From NCBI RefSeq assembly GCF_035013165.1, contig NZ_JAYGJQ010000002.1, positions 1,178,001 through 1,242,000 of the forward strand: a stretch of DNA of 64,000 nt. The letters run 5' to 3'. Positions 43,364 through 53,340 of this stretch are shown in pieces. Source of the DNA: Bacteriovorax sp. PP10 (GTDB lineage Bacteria > Bdellovibrionota > Bacteriovoracia > Bacteriovoracales > Bacteriovoracaceae). The position numbers and the translations under genes are program-made. The notes under the pieces are model-generated. The model had not been told where the DNA came from, did not search any database, and saw nothing but the letters and a program-made list of their open reading frames with translations. How positions within the stretch are numbered: position 1 is the first letter of the stretch; every line of letters begins with the position of its first letter.

Positions 43364-46300
43364 ATGAAATCTTTTGAAATACCATATTATCATGACTATA
43401 TTTCCCCTGAAATTTGTGCATCTCTAAAAGAGCATGCACAAAACTATAAGGGTGTTGAAGGCCTGGTTCATATCGGAGCGAGTGGAGGATTAGAAACTCC
43501 TGAGTCTATGAAGTTTTTATGTGAGCTTTATGAAAAAACAAAAGGCGAGCTGGCCCAAGTTTTAGAGCAAAGAATACTCGACAGAAAGTTCATCGATGAA
43601 AGAACAGCTTCTTGTTATAAATTCAATCAATCCTTAAAGATTGATTTCGAATCGAGCGATTATAAAACAATTTTAGGTCATGAAGACTCTCGCGGACGCG
43701 TGGTCATCGGGCCATTAAGTACATTGTATGCCAAAAAAGGTGGAGGAAAACCTATTTCCGAAATCCCTGAGTACTTAAAAGGCAATCATGTGACTCTTTT
43801 TGGGCCACCTGATAATGCCAAACTTTCTATCAATGCGATGAACGCTTATCACAGAAAATTAAAAGGTGAGCCTCAGATCGTTGAAGAGCTTTTAAAAACT
43901 CACATCAGCACTCCTAAATGGGGAGCAGACGATGAAGATTCAAAAACACCACTGAGAGAAGACCTGATTTCTGCCGGCGAAAACCTTACACATTGTTTCG
44001 ATAGAACAATTAAAGTCGTCGATGATAAATCAAATAAGACTTATGAGCTTGCTGAAGATAAATTATCACTTCCTATCAAGCGCTTTCCGGGCCTTGCTCT
44101 GCCATGTTTCTTTTTATTTTATAAAAACAATCCAATCCCATTACACTTATATGACTTCGCTCTTCACTTATTTAAAAACTGGCACAATAAAGAGGCCCTT
44201 GCTTTTTATGTTCCTAAATTAGAAAACGAAGAAGAGGCCCGCTACATTCGCATCATGCTTGAGACAGCTGAGAAGATGATCGCGGCCATCCATAAAGACT
44301 ACGTCGTTGGATCAATCCGCCTGATGATCGTTCTGGAAAACCCACGTGCTATTTTACGTGTGAATGAAATTATGGATGAACTTTATCCATACTTCGCTGG
44401 AGCTTCTCTAGGGTGGCATGACTACCTGGGATCAACAGCACGCTTATTTAAAGAAGACGGCAATTACCGAATTCCTGTTAAGGCCGACCCAAATATTGTT
44501 ATTAAATACATCAAAGGCTCTCACGATCTACTCGCTGCAGTTGTTGGTTCTCGCGGTGGAATTAAAGTAGGTGGTATGTACGGAATCCTTCCGACAACTC
44601 CTGATCTTTTCAGTGAATCTTTCCAGGTGACGATCAAAGGATATATCAAAGATATCATCACTCAGATGAAGCGCGACCTGACTGGATTTTGGGTAGCTCA
44701 CCCGGACTTCGTGCGTATCGGACTTGCTCTAGTGGAAGCATGGAAATTTCATCAACAAGGTGACAAATCAAAACTTGATGAGATGGTCACTGGTCTATTA
44801 GACAAAAAATACCATAAAGAAATTCTCGATTTTATTCACGGCCCGGATATCACAGGTCTTGATGTTGACGATGATATGTATGTGCGCTCACTCTTAGTTG
44901 CAGATATCAAAGAATCAAACTTCATTGCTAACAATCACCCGGATGAAGTCCGTTATAATATTTTCCAATCGCTTCAGTACATCACTGACTGGCTTTCAGG
45001 GAATGGCTGCGTGGCCTTGCCGGCGCAAATCGCTGGAACACCAGTGCGTGTAATGGATGACCTTGCAACGGCTGAGCGCTCGAGATGGGAAGTGTGGCAT
45101 GAAATTTACCACGGTAGATTTACGCTGCAGGAATTCCTGAAAATCGCTCACGAAGAACTACACTTTATTCGCAAAGACTTATCTGACGATACAAAAATTG
45201 TTCAGGTTAAATGGGATGAGCGTACAGAAAAGTGGTACCCGATTGCTATGAAGTTAATGATTCGTTTAATGACGGATAAAAAGCCGGTGGAATTCGCAAC
45301 TGAGCTTCTTCTGCCATTCACGATCCCATACGTTCGAGAAGCATCAGACCCTTGGGCAGCTGTTTCTAAAATTGATAAAGAGAAGTTTGCCATTCCTGGT
45401 GAGATTGAAAGATTCAATTACTACTTCGAAATGTGCGGAGCTTTCGAGTTCGCGGCATCACAAACTAAAAATGTAGTTGTGGATTTATCATCAATCGAAA
45501 AAAGCATCATGATGTTTGATAAAAAATCCATCATTGAAGCAGCAAGCTTCCACGGTGATATTGGTGAAGGCAAAAAAACTCTGGATAAAATGGCCACAAG
45601 TGAGCAGTCACTGGTGTTTAATACTGAAGAAAAAGTTAAATCAGAGTTAAAGGATCTGGGGAAACAGTACCTGGCAAAATTCGGAGTAAAATTCCTGGTT
45701 TCGGCCAAAGGTAAAAGTGGAGAAGAGCTCCTTACTGTTTTAAAAACGAGAATCAATAATAGTGAAGCTCAAGAACTAGATAATGCCAGAAACGCACTTT
45801 TTGAAATCACTAAAAAAAGAGTGATGGAGCACCCGTTAAACTCTTTAAATGAAAAGTTTCAACAGAGTTTAAATAAGCACAAAATCAAAGGGGCCATGGT
45901 TGCCATCGCGACACCTGAGATCCAAACTGTATGCCTGGGAGATAGCACTCCTGATACCTGGTTTGAGCTAGCTTCATTAAGTAAAACTTTTGCCAGTGCT
46001 TTTGCTATTGAGTATTTTACAAAAAATAATATCTCTATCGAAACTTCAGTTAATACAGTTTTAAAGAATACTAAATCAACTTTCCGTTTATCAGACGACA
46101 ATGTTCAAATTAAGCACCTGATGAATCACAGTGCGCTTAATATGCACTATGTGAAAGGTTACCCAGCGAACGGAGAGATGCCTAAAATTGAATCTCTTTT
46201 AAGTGAAGTTGCGGTTATTAATCCTCCGGGAGAAAAATTTAAATATTCAGGGGCAGGATTTATCACTCTTGAGCATTTAATTGAAGCTCACTCTGGTAAA

Positions 46301-47965
46301 TCGATTAAAGAGATCACAAAAGATTTCTGGCCTGGTTTTAGTTTCGAGCAAAAAGATCTTCCCAATACTAAATACGCTCACGGCTTTACAGCAGAAGGCG
46401 TAGAAGTTCCCGGCACCAGACTTATGTTTCCTGCTTTTGCAGCAGGAGGAATGGGAACAGGCAAGAGCATGGCCTCATTCCTAAACGCACTGACAGACGC
46501 CTACCAGAATCTTTCAGGTAGTGGGCCAATCAGTCACGACACTGCAAGATTGATGCTTCATTCGGCCGATAACGGCTGCATGAAGTTCATGGGCAGTGAA
46601 ATGGGACTGGGAGTGTTTGTTGCCGAAGCTGGAGATAACAAACTCGCGATTCACCAGGGTGCCAATGATGGATTCAGAGCAATCTACATCCACTGCTTCC
46701 ACGGTCCTGATATCGGAAAAGGTTTTGTGATTCAAAGTAATGGCGAACTCAATGCGGTACTTTTTATTTCTGAAATCTCTCAAATGCTTTTAAAAGAATT
46801 AAACTTCTCAGGAATTGATTTCACGAAGTTTAAAGAAAATTTTAACGTGTCTAATCTTTCACAAGAAGAAGTGGTTAATATTGGATACAAGAATTTAATC
46901 TTTGATGCTTTTCTTCCAGCACTGCCAGAAGAAATTATTGAAGTAGGGGCATTAGACCCATTATCTAAAACCAATCTTGCTATTGGTGGAAAAGTTTTAG
47001 AAGTCACAAATCAAAAATTTGCCCGTGCGACTAATTTACTAAGCCCGTTTGAACCATTCTTTGATCCCAAGTTATTTGGGAAACAAGGAAAGATCATGGA
47101 TAGCTGGGAAACAGTCCGACACAATCAAAAAGAATGTGACCAGATGGTTTTTGAATTAAAAAAACCTTCTGAAATTAACTTTGTTACTTTTTCTACAAAG
47201 TACCATCTTGGAAATCAAGCTCAGTACGCTAAAGTTGAAGGACAAGTTGATAACAATTCAGAGTGGATTGAGATTGCACCTAAGACTCATCTTGAAGGTC
47301 ACGCTTTCATGGCCTTAAAAGCAAACCCAACAAAACTAGTCTTTAAATACATCAGAGTTTCAAATTACCCGGATGGTGGTTTATCACGCCTGGGTCTTTA
47401 TAAAGACCTCGATGAAAAAGAAATCAAAAGCTACGTTTATAAAGACGAAATCAAGCTTCCTACAAAACCATTAAGCATTGTGTACAAACCAGACGCTGCT
47501 GAAATCAAAAAGAATCTTGCACGTTTTAAAAAAGGCGACGAGATCAATGTGGCCAGCATGGCCTTTGGTGGAAATCTAGTTAAAGCAAGTAACGAGCATT
47601 ATGGGCCCGCGATTTTAGTAGTCTCACCTTATTCACCAATGAGTATGTTTGACGGTCTTGAATCAGCGAGAAGTAGAGCAAAGGATCACTCAGAAGAGTG
47701 TATCGTGTCTCTAGCTTGGGGCTGCAAGGTTCATCGTATTGAAATGGACTTCATTTATTTCGTAAACAACAACCCGTTATTTGTGAGCATCGAAGGCCGA
47801 GTGAATAATGAATGGGTAGAGATTATTCCTAAAGTGCGCGTAAAGGCCTTTGCAGGAAATGCGAAATCATTTGAGATTAAGAGTGATAAGATGTTTGATC
47901 AAATTAAGGTGAAAACATTCCCAGACGGTGGGATCAATCGCCTGAAAGTTTTTAGCTTTATTTAA
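43364..47965 (+). CDS. four-domain ureide enzyme: malate synthase - OHCU decarboxylase - serine hydrolase - allantoicase
   Basis: The 1533-residue protein has no signal peptide. (1) Residues about 30-650 are malate-synthase-A-like: DFALHLFKNWHNKEALAF, LGWHDYLGSTARLF, TGFWVAHPDFV, and M564-D565-D566-LATAERSR with the catalytic Asp. (2) About 683-820 is OHCU decarboxylase (UraD): His730 (HGDIGE), S746-E747-Q748, KFGVKFLVSAKGKS. (3) About 826-1150 is a beta-lactamase/S12-fold domain: S871-L-S-K874, Tyr961 in YSG (Asn of YxN missing), H1097-Q-G. (4) About 1220-1533 holds both allantoicase repeats (GKIMDSWETVRH; ASNEHYGPAI...MFDGLESARSR; each with YPDGG or FPDGG). Domains 2 and 4 plus the neighbours cover urate to ureidoglycolate except allantoinase; domain 3 is the candidate. 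Domain 1 would consume the glyoxylate. Confidence 0.92.
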   Translation: MKSFEIPYYHDYISPEICASLKEHAQNYKGVEGLVHIGASGGLETPESMKFLCELYEKTKGELAQVLEQRILDRKFIDERTASCYKFNQSLKIDFESSDYKTILGHEDSRGRVVIGPLSTLYAKKGGGKPISEIPEYLKGNHVTLFGPPDNAKLSINAMNAYHRKLKGEPQIVEELLKTHISTPKWGADDEDSKTPLREDLISAGENLTHCFDRTIKVVDDKSNKTYELAEDKLSLPIKRFPGLALPCFFLFYKNNPIPLHLYDFALHLFKNWHNKEALAFYVPKLENEEEARYIRIMLETAEKMIAAIHKDYVVGSIRLMIVLENPRAILRVNEIMDELYPYFAGASLGWHDYLGSTARLFKEDGNYRIPVKADPNIVIKYIKGSHDLLAAVVGSRGGIKVGGMYGILPTTPDLFSESFQVTIKGYIKDIITQMKRDLTGFWVAHPDFVRIGLALVEAWKFHQQGDKSKLDEMVTGLLDKKYHKEILDFIHGPDITGLDVDDDMYVRSLLVADIKESNFIANNHPDEVRYNIFQSLQYITDWLSGNGCVALPAQIAGTPVRVMDDLATAERSRWEVWHEIYHGRFTLQEFLKIAHEELHFIRKDLSDDTKIVQVKWDERTEKWYPIAMKLMIRLMTDKKPVEFATELLLPFTIPYVREASDPWAAVSKIDKEKFAIPGEIERFNYYFEMCGAFEFAASQTKNVVVDLSSIEKSIMMFDKKSIIEAASFHGDIGEGKKTLDKMATSEQSLVFNTEEKVKSELKDLGKQYLAKFGVKFLVSAKGKSGEELLTVLKTRINNSEAQELDNARNALFEITKKRVMEHPLNSLNEKFQQSLNKHKIKGAMVAIATPEIQTVCLGDSTPDTWFELASLSKTFASAFAIEYFTKNNISIETSVNTVLKNTKSTFRLSDDNVQIKHLMNHSALNMHYVKGYPANGEMPKIESLLSEVAVINPPGEKFKYSGAGFITLEHLIEAHSGKSIKEITKDFWPGFSFEQKDLPNTKYAHGFTAEGVEVPGTRLMFPAFAAGGMGTGKSMASFLNALTDAYQNLSGSGPISHDTARLMLHSADNGCMKFMGSEMGLGVFVAEAGDNKLAIHQGANDGFRAIYIHCFHGPDIGKGFVIQSNGELNAVLFISEISQMLLKELNFSGIDFTKFKENFNVSNLSQEEVVNIGYKNLIFDAFLPALPEEIIEVGALDPLSKTNLAIGGKVLEVTNQKFARATNLLSPFEPFFDPKLFGKQGKIMDSWETVRHNQKECDQMVFELKKPSEINFVTFSTKYHLGNQAQYAKVEGQVDNNSEWIEIAPKTHLEGHAFMALKANPTKLVFKYIRVSNYPDGGLSRLGLYKDLDEKEIKSYVYKDEIKLPTKPLSIVYKPDAAEIKKNLARFKKGDEINVASMAFGGNLVKASNEHYGPAILVVSPYSPMSMFDGLESARSRAKDHSEECIVSLAWGCKVHRIEMDFIYFVNNNPLFVSIEGRVNNEWVEIIPKVRVKAFAGNAKSFEIKSDKMFDQIKVKTFPDGGINRLKVFSFI

Positions 47966-49160
47966 ACTCGATGAGGAAGCCTTTTAAGTAATCACCTTCG
48001 TGAAAACCCTTAAGAGGCACACAATCTTCGCTGAGCTTAAAGCGCTTACCAATAATAATTTTATTTTTAAACTTAGAAGCATCGACGATGCTTTTAAGTT
48101 TTTCTTCAAACTTCGTCCAGCTGATAGTGTGAGTGTTTAAGAAAGCAAAAATCTGCCCTTTTTCTTCATCTAATAATTCCAGCATTTGCGGAAGTAGATT
48201 TTCATAGGACTTAAGTGCACTTGAAATTTTATTCCCATCACTCGAAGCACTTGGAGGATCGCAGACGATCACTTCAAATTTCATTTTCTCATTAATGAGT
48301 TTATCCATCGCACGCTCGCTTGGCATGCAAAGGCTAGAGTGGTTGTCTTTTTTTAATTGCGGATTAAGGGCCAGGTTCTCATCAAGCCAAGCTAAATACT
48401 TTGGCGAGAGATCCACCGAAACCACATTATCAAAATCCATACCCAAGCAGTAAACTGAGAAGGCCCCAGTGTAGCTGAAGAGATTTAAGAGACTTTTTTT
48501 ATTCTGTAGATACGGTCGCATATTTTTTCTAATGGCACTCATGTCACTATAGATACCAAAATCATAATGCTGATTAATTTTGATCTGGTAGTTAAGTCCA
48601 AATTCTTTCAGAGTAAACTCAGAAGAATTTTTTGCTACATTAAGACATCTGATAGCTTTCGCCTGATCAAAGTTTCTCTCTTGTACCCAGATATCTTTAA
48701 TTTCTGGAAGGTTCTGTTTTAAAAGTTCAACCAGACTTGCTTCCTGATCTTTCCAAAACATTGCGTAGTACTGAATCATCAATTCATTTTTCAACAACTG
48801 AACTAACAATCCCGGAAGACCATCACTTTCACCGTTGATCAAAAAGATATTTTCACGCTCACTCATAAGTGGACGTCTTAAATCAATGGCCGTTTTAATT
48901 CTTGCTGCTAAAACCTGCTTAAAATCCAATGTCCATTCAGCTTTATCCAAGCTCCATAGTCTGGCCTTCACCGTCTTATGTTGAGGATCATTAATTAAAA
49001 GGGCCACATCCTGACGATTCTTTTCATCGACACCGATTAAAAAGAAAGCATCTTTAGGGAATTTTTTTGTGTAACTGTCGTCAGTAATCCACGGGTGCCC
49101 AAGCTTCAAGTATTTGCATGAGGCCGGGTGTAGATTGACCTTAGGTATTGGTTTGTTCAT
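47958..49160 (-). CDS. rlmI: RlmI-type 23S rRNA m5C methyltransferase
   Basis: The 400-residue protein has an N-terminal PUA-like part (LHPASCKYLKLGHPWITDDSY) and a class I SAM methyltransferase domain: LLNLFSYTGAFSVYCLGMDFDNVVSVDLSPKYLAWLDENL, with catalytic-site motif VCDPPSASS. This is the RlmI/RlmK pattern (m5C1962 of 23S rRNA in E. coli). Its 3' end overlaps the end of the fusion gene by 8 nt, tail to tail. It follows an upstream small gene with a 1-nt overlap. Confidence 0.85.
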   Translation of the reverse strand: MNKPIPKVNLHPASCKYLKLGHPWITDDSYTKKFPKDAFFLIGVDEKNRQDVALLINDPQHKTVKARLWSLDKAEWTLDFKQVLAARIKTAIDLRRPLMSERENIFLINGESDGLPGLLVQLLKNELMIQYYAMFWKDQEASLVELLKQNLPEIKDIWVQERNFDQAKAIRCLNVAKNSSEFTLKEFGLNYQIKINQHYDFGIYSDMSAIRKNMRPYLQNKKSLLNLFSYTGAFSVYCLGMDFDNVVSVDLSPKYLAWLDENLALNPQLKKDNHSSLCMPSERAMDKLINEKMKFEVIVCDPPSASSDGNKISSALKSYENLLPQMLELLDEEKGQIFAFLNTHTISWTKFEEKLKSIVDASKFKNKIIIGKRFKLSEDCVPLKGFHEGDYLKGFLIEFK

Positions 49161-49489
49161 TAGAGGATTTCTTTTACCGGGCTGTTAGTATCGTCGTAAG
49201 GTTTTAGGATGTGAAGTTCATCAATCGTGTCTTCTAAAAGCATAAGCAGCCTATTAGTCACTTTGAATGGATCATCCAGATCAAGAATGTTGAAATCCAT
49301 CAGCTTCATTTTAAGCTCATCTGGAATCGCTTCATAAGGATTAATTTCAGTGCAGATATCGCCTAGAAGTTTTATACGTGCTTCAAGATCATCAATCTTT
49401 TCTTGAAGGGGGTTGTACTCAGATAAATCATTATCCTGAATACGTCCGATTTCTGCGATATCATTTGGGTTTTTTGAAATTTCACTCAT
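49160..49489 (-). CDS. small acidic hypothetical protein
   Basis: The 109-residue acidic protein has a predicted coiled-coil core (NPLQEKIDDLEARIKLLGDI) and a second helix (VTNRLLMLLEDTIDELHIL). No signal peptide, cysteines of note or known domain. Its stop overlaps the rlmI start (TAATG-type junction), so the two are probably coupled; a ribosome-associated role is only a guess. Confidence 0.65.
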   Translation of the reverse strand: MSEISKNPNDIAEIGRIQDNDLSEYNPLQEKIDDLEARIKLLGDICTEINPYEAIPDELKMKLMDFNILDLDDPFKVTNRLLMLLEDTIDELHILKPYDDTNSPVKEIL

Positions 49490-49568
49490 GCACTAAATAT
49501 TTCAAATATGAATTCTTACGTCAATTGTGAAGTGGGGATTATGGCCAGATAATTGCCTATGAAGCCTT

Positions 49569-50495
49569 ATGATGACTAAACTTTTTATCTATTGTGCACT
49601 TCTATCAAGCATTCTTTTATTGCCAGATCGTATTTGGGAAAAAGGATGGAATCTTCTTGAATGTTTTTTCACTTACTTGAAAAAAATGAATGAGAAAAAC
49701 CCTTTTCAAAAAGAGCAGAAAAGTGGAGAAAAACTTCTTAGTTTTCTTCCTAATTTGGAAGCCAAACTGGCCATGGGTTTGAAAACCACGACAGACTCAA
49801 TACCACGGTACAAATTCTACACCACACTGCTTTTTGATTTACTCGAAGTTCACCAAAAAAGAGGGATCAGTTTAAAAAATATCCTTCCGGAACTGCGCTT
49901 AAATCTCATCAAAGATTTACAGTTTGAAACTAAACTTCGAAGCAATCTCTTGGGAGGAAATTTACAATTTGTTGTGATCACCATGACCACATGGGGCTTT
50001 ATCTTTTTCTCGTCTTCTATGGCCGATTTACCACTAAAATCTTCCGACCTGATGATTATTTTAATGGTCCAGATATTTGGAATTTTAACCTTTAATATAG
50101 CACTTAAAAAATTCAAAAATCATATTTTTAATAAATTCTCAGAAGCAATCGAGAGACTTTATCTTTTTGTAAGTCTGGTGGAAATAGGGATGCCTGTAGG
50201 ACAGACACTCTCGGAATCACGCGTTTTAGAAGGGGGGCTTATGAAGCATAAACTCTTTTCTGCCTGTGCTTCAAGACTTGTGACCCTGGTGAATCGTTGG
50301 AAAGAAAACGGTATATCTCCTAAAGTAGAATCTCAGGAAATCATCAAAGAGTTGTGGAGCTTAAAAGAAAATGGTTTCGAACAATTTAATAAAGGCGTTG
50401 AGGGACTTAAGTTTTGCGTGACGGCCTTCTTTTTTCTTCCGGCCTATTTCTTTTATCTCTATTCAATTTTCCAATACTTTATGCAATTAAATTAG
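49569..50495 (+). CDS. membrane protein, possible TadB/TadC-like (T2SS-F fold)
   Basis: The 308-residue protein (ATGATG start; either codon) has a first membrane helix, a middle pair (FVVITMTTWGFIFFSSSMA; LMIILMVQIFGILTFNIAL) and a C-terminal one (VTAFFFLPAYFFYLYSIFQYF). Between them FSEAIERLYLFVSLVEIGMPVGQTLSES resembles the 'L..L..L..aG.sl..aL' helix of type II secretion F/TadB/TadC proteins. The Flp pilus operon 4 kb away lacks such a platform, so this is a candidate. Evidence is weak and the gene is not linked to that operon. Confidence 0.5.
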   Translation: MMTKLFIYCALLSSILLLPDRIWEKGWNLLECFFTYLKKMNEKNPFQKEQKSGEKLLSFLPNLEAKLAMGLKTTTDSIPRYKFYTTLLFDLLEVHQKRGISLKNILPELRLNLIKDLQFETKLRSNLLGGNLQFVVITMTTWGFIFFSSSMADLPLKSSDLMIILMVQIFGILTFNIALKKFKNHIFNKFSEAIERLYLFVSLVEIGMPVGQTLSESRVLEGGLMKHKLFSACASRLVTLVNRWKENGISPKVESQEIIKELWSLKENGFEQFNKGVEGLKFCVTAFFFLPAYFFYLYSIFQYFMQLN

Positions 50496-50538
50496 AATTA
50501 GGTGTAGACAAAAAACACTGGTTACCTGCTAATAAAGT

Positions 50539-51594
50539 ATGCGTTTAATTGGTCTTGTTTTTTCTTTTTTATTATTGAGTGGGCAGTCTTATTCAGAGAC
50601 TGTGGTTGTGCATACATCTCAAGAAATTGGGGGCGAGCATTTAAATGCAACAGAGTCCATCACATACAATACAAAAATTAATTATGAAGTGCGGGATAAA
50701 TTAAAGAAAGATGTGGGTTTTACCTATTATCCAGAGACGAGGGTCAGGCACTCTAAATTTGATAAGCAGGGACAAGGTTACGATGTTACTTATAGCATTG
50801 GCGCCTTTGGACTCAGAGACATTAATCAAAAACTAGTAAACCCCAAAGCAAAGAAGCATTTTATCATAGCTGGAGACTCAACGGTCTTTGGAGAAGGCTG
50901 CAATGATGGAGACACCATTGTCGCTAAGCTTGCTCCGTTTGAAACGAATGCGCATTTTTATAATTTTGGGATGCGAGGAGGGGCCGTCCACAACACGATG
51001 GCCTTGATGGATTCTTATCCATGGCACACTCTGATCAAAGAGAAAGAAGGTGTTTTTATTTATGCATTTGAGAATGGTTGGATGTTGCAAAGGATCATTG
51101 GAAGTCTTGACTATTCTTCTTGGGATAGAGGTCAATCACCCTATTACAAATTAGAAAATAATAAGCTTGTGCGTCAAGGAACCTTTAGAGACCGTTTTTT
51201 TGTCTATTGGTTTTACAGACTGATCAATAGTAGCACTTGGCTTAGAAAATACATTATTGATTTACCTCGCCTCAATGAAGATCATACTCAATTGGTAGTA
51301 GAACTTTTTAAACGCATGAAGTTGAATTATTCTGAGCATTTTCCTCAAGGGAAATTTATTGTTTCAATGAGAGATACGGCCTTGCAGATTGGGCCTCAGC
51401 TTTTTGTTAGTTTGAAAAATAAACTAGAAACAGCTGGAATAACCGTCATCACGCTTCCTGAGCGAGTTCATGTCGCAGAAGAAGTGCTTATACCCAATAA
51501 AGATTACCATCCCAATGGAGTAGGCAATCAGGCCATGGCACATCTCTACATAGATGCCTTGAAAAAAATAAATGTTTTACCCATGGAACAATAG
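50539..51594 (+). CDS. secreted SGNH/GDSL-family hydrolase
   Basis: The 351-residue protein has a signal peptide (MRLIGLVFSFLLLSGQSYS). The SGNH blocks are present: IIAGDSTVFGEG (nucleophile Ser in GDS), YNFGMRGGAVHN (Gly/Asn of the oxyanion hole) and NKDYHPNGVGNQAM (catalytic Asp-x-x-His). Such enzymes deacylate lipids or O-acetylated polysaccharides; the substrate is unknown. A single gene with little space before ettA. Confidence 0.8.
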   Translation: MRLIGLVFSFLLLSGQSYSETVVVHTSQEIGGEHLNATESITYNTKINYEVRDKLKKDVGFTYYPETRVRHSKFDKQGQGYDVTYSIGAFGLRDINQKLVNPKAKKHFIIAGDSTVFGEGCNDGDTIVAKLAPFETNAHFYNFGMRGGAVHNTMALMDSYPWHTLIKEKEGVFIYAFENGWMLQRIIGSLDYSSWDRGQSPYYKLENNKLVRQGTFRDRFFVYWFYRLINSSTWLRKYIIDLPRLNEDHTQLVVELFKRMKLNYSEHFPQGKFIVSMRDTALQIGPQLFVSLKNKLETAGITVITLPERVHVAEEVLIPNKDYHPNGVGNQAMAHLYIDALKKINVLPMEQ

Positions 51595-51648
51595 CACTTT
51601 TTTAGGTAAATTAACTATTCAGTCGAACCTCTTTTAACAGGAAAAATC

Positions 51649-53331
51649 ATGTCATACGTGAACGATAAGCAAATTATTTATAATATGAATAAAGTCGGAA
51701 AAGTTTATAAACAAAAACATGTCTTAAAAGACATCCGCCTTTCATACTACTACGGTGCAAAGATTGGTGTTCTTGGTCTTAACGGATCAGGGAAGTCGAC
51801 ACTTTTAAAAATCATGGCAGGGCTTGATACAGACCACTTAGGTGAAACAACTTTATCGAAAGGCTACACAGTTGGATACCTTGAACAGGATCCTCAACTT
51901 GACCCGAATAAAACAGTAAGAGAAGTGGTTCAGGAAGGAGCACAACATGTTGTCGATCTTCTTCGTGAGTTCGATGAAGTCAACGCAGCTTTTGGTGAAG
52001 AGCATACTGATGCTGAGATGGAAAAACTTTATACAAAACAAGCTGACCTTCAGGATAAGCTTGATGCTGCCAATGCTTGGGATTTAGACTCTCGTCTTGA
52101 TCTAGCAATGGATTCACTAAACTGTCCTCCTGCTGATCAAAAGTGTGGAGTTCTCTCAGGTGGGGAAAAGAGAAGGGTTGCTCTATGTAAACTTCTTCTT
52201 CAAGAGCCAGACATTCTTTTATTAGATGAGCCTACCAACCACCTTGATGCTGAAACTGTTTGGTGGTTAGAGAGACATTTACAAAGTTATAAAGGAACAA
52301 TCATTGCCGTTACCCATGATAGATATTTCTTAGATAACGTTGCAGGTTGGATTCTTGAACTTGACCGCGGTCAAGGGATTCCATACGAAGGAAACTACTC
52401 TGGATGGCTTGAGCAAAAATCTAAACGTCTAGCTCAAGAAGAAAAGACTGAATCAAAAAGACAAAAGTCCCTTAAAGAAGAGTTGGAGTGGATCCGTGCT
52501 GCTCCTAAAGCTCGTCAGGCAAAATCAAAAGCGAGAATTGCAGAGTACGAAAAACGTCAGCAAGTTCAATCAGAATCGAGAAACGAGACGAACGAACTCT
52601 TCATTCCACCAGGGCCTCGTCTTGGTCAAAAAGTTGTTGAGTTTGGCGATGTCGCTAAAGCTTATGGCGATAGACTTTTATATGAACATTTAAATTTCAA
52701 ACTTCCTCCTGGAGGAATTGTTGGTGTTATCGGGCCAAACGGTGCTGGTAAGACAACACTGTTCCGCATGATCACTGGAAAAGAGCAGCCTACAAAAGGA
52801 ACAATTGATGTAGGTGAATCAGTTAAGCTTGCTTACGTTGACCAGGACAGATCTCTTGATCCTGACACAACAGTTCTTCAAGCTATTTCAGGTGGATTAG
52901 AGTTATTAAAACTTGGTGGCCGCGAAGTAAACGCTCGCGCTTACATTTCACGTTTCAACTTTAACGGTGAAGACCAAGGTAAACGCATTAAAGAATTATC
53001 TGGTGGTGAGAAAAACCGTGTTCACTTAGCAGCGATGCTAAAAGAAGAAGGAAACGTTTTACTTCTGGATGAGCCAACGAACGACCTTGACGTAAACACA
53101 CTTCGTGCACTTGAAGAAGCTCTAATGGAGTACGCAGGTTGTGCCGTTGTTATTTCCCATGATCGTTTCTTCTTAGATAGAATTGCAACTCACATGGTAG
53201 CTTTCGAAGGTGACCAGGTTGTATTCTTCGACGGAAACTTCTCTGATTATGAAGAAGATAAGAAAAAACGTCTTGGTGATAAAGCTCTTATTCCAAGCAA
53301 AACTTCTTACAAAAAACTTACGAGAGATTAA
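51649..53331 (+). CDS. ettA: energy-dependent translational throttle protein EttA (ABC-F)
   Basis: The 560-residue protein has two ABC ATPase domains: GLNGSGKST with LSGGEKRRVALCKLL, and GPNGAGKTT with LSGGEKNRVHLAAML. Between and around them are the EttA arm and linker (WIRAAPKARQAKSKARIAEYEKRQ). Length and the RLGQKVVEF block match EttA rather than other ABC-F types. It binds the ribosomal E-site and gates elongation by ADP/ATP. No membrane segments. Followed by aspartokinase after 9 nt. Confidence 0.95.
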   Translation: MSYVNDKQIIYNMNKVGKVYKQKHVLKDIRLSYYYGAKIGVLGLNGSGKSTLLKIMAGLDTDHLGETTLSKGYTVGYLEQDPQLDPNKTVREVVQEGAQHVVDLLREFDEVNAAFGEEHTDAEMEKLYTKQADLQDKLDAANAWDLDSRLDLAMDSLNCPPADQKCGVLSGGEKRRVALCKLLLQEPDILLLDEPTNHLDAETVWWLERHLQSYKGTIIAVTHDRYFLDNVAGWILELDRGQGIPYEGNYSGWLEQKSKRLAQEEKTESKRQKSLKEELEWIRAAPKARQAKSKARIAEYEKRQQVQSESRNETNELFIPPGPRLGQKVVEFGDVAKAYGDRLLYEHLNFKLPPGGIVGVIGPNGAGKTTLFRMITGKEQPTKGTIDVGESVKLAYVDQDRSLDPDTTVLQAISGGLELLKLGGREVNARAYISRFNFNGEDQGKRIKELSGGEKNRVHLAAMLKEEGNVLLLDEPTNDLDVNTLRALEEALMEYAGCAVVISHDRFFLDRIATHMVAFEGDQVVFFDGNFSDYEEDKKKRLGDKALIPSKTSYKKLTRD

Positions 53332-53340
53332 GAGGCAACA

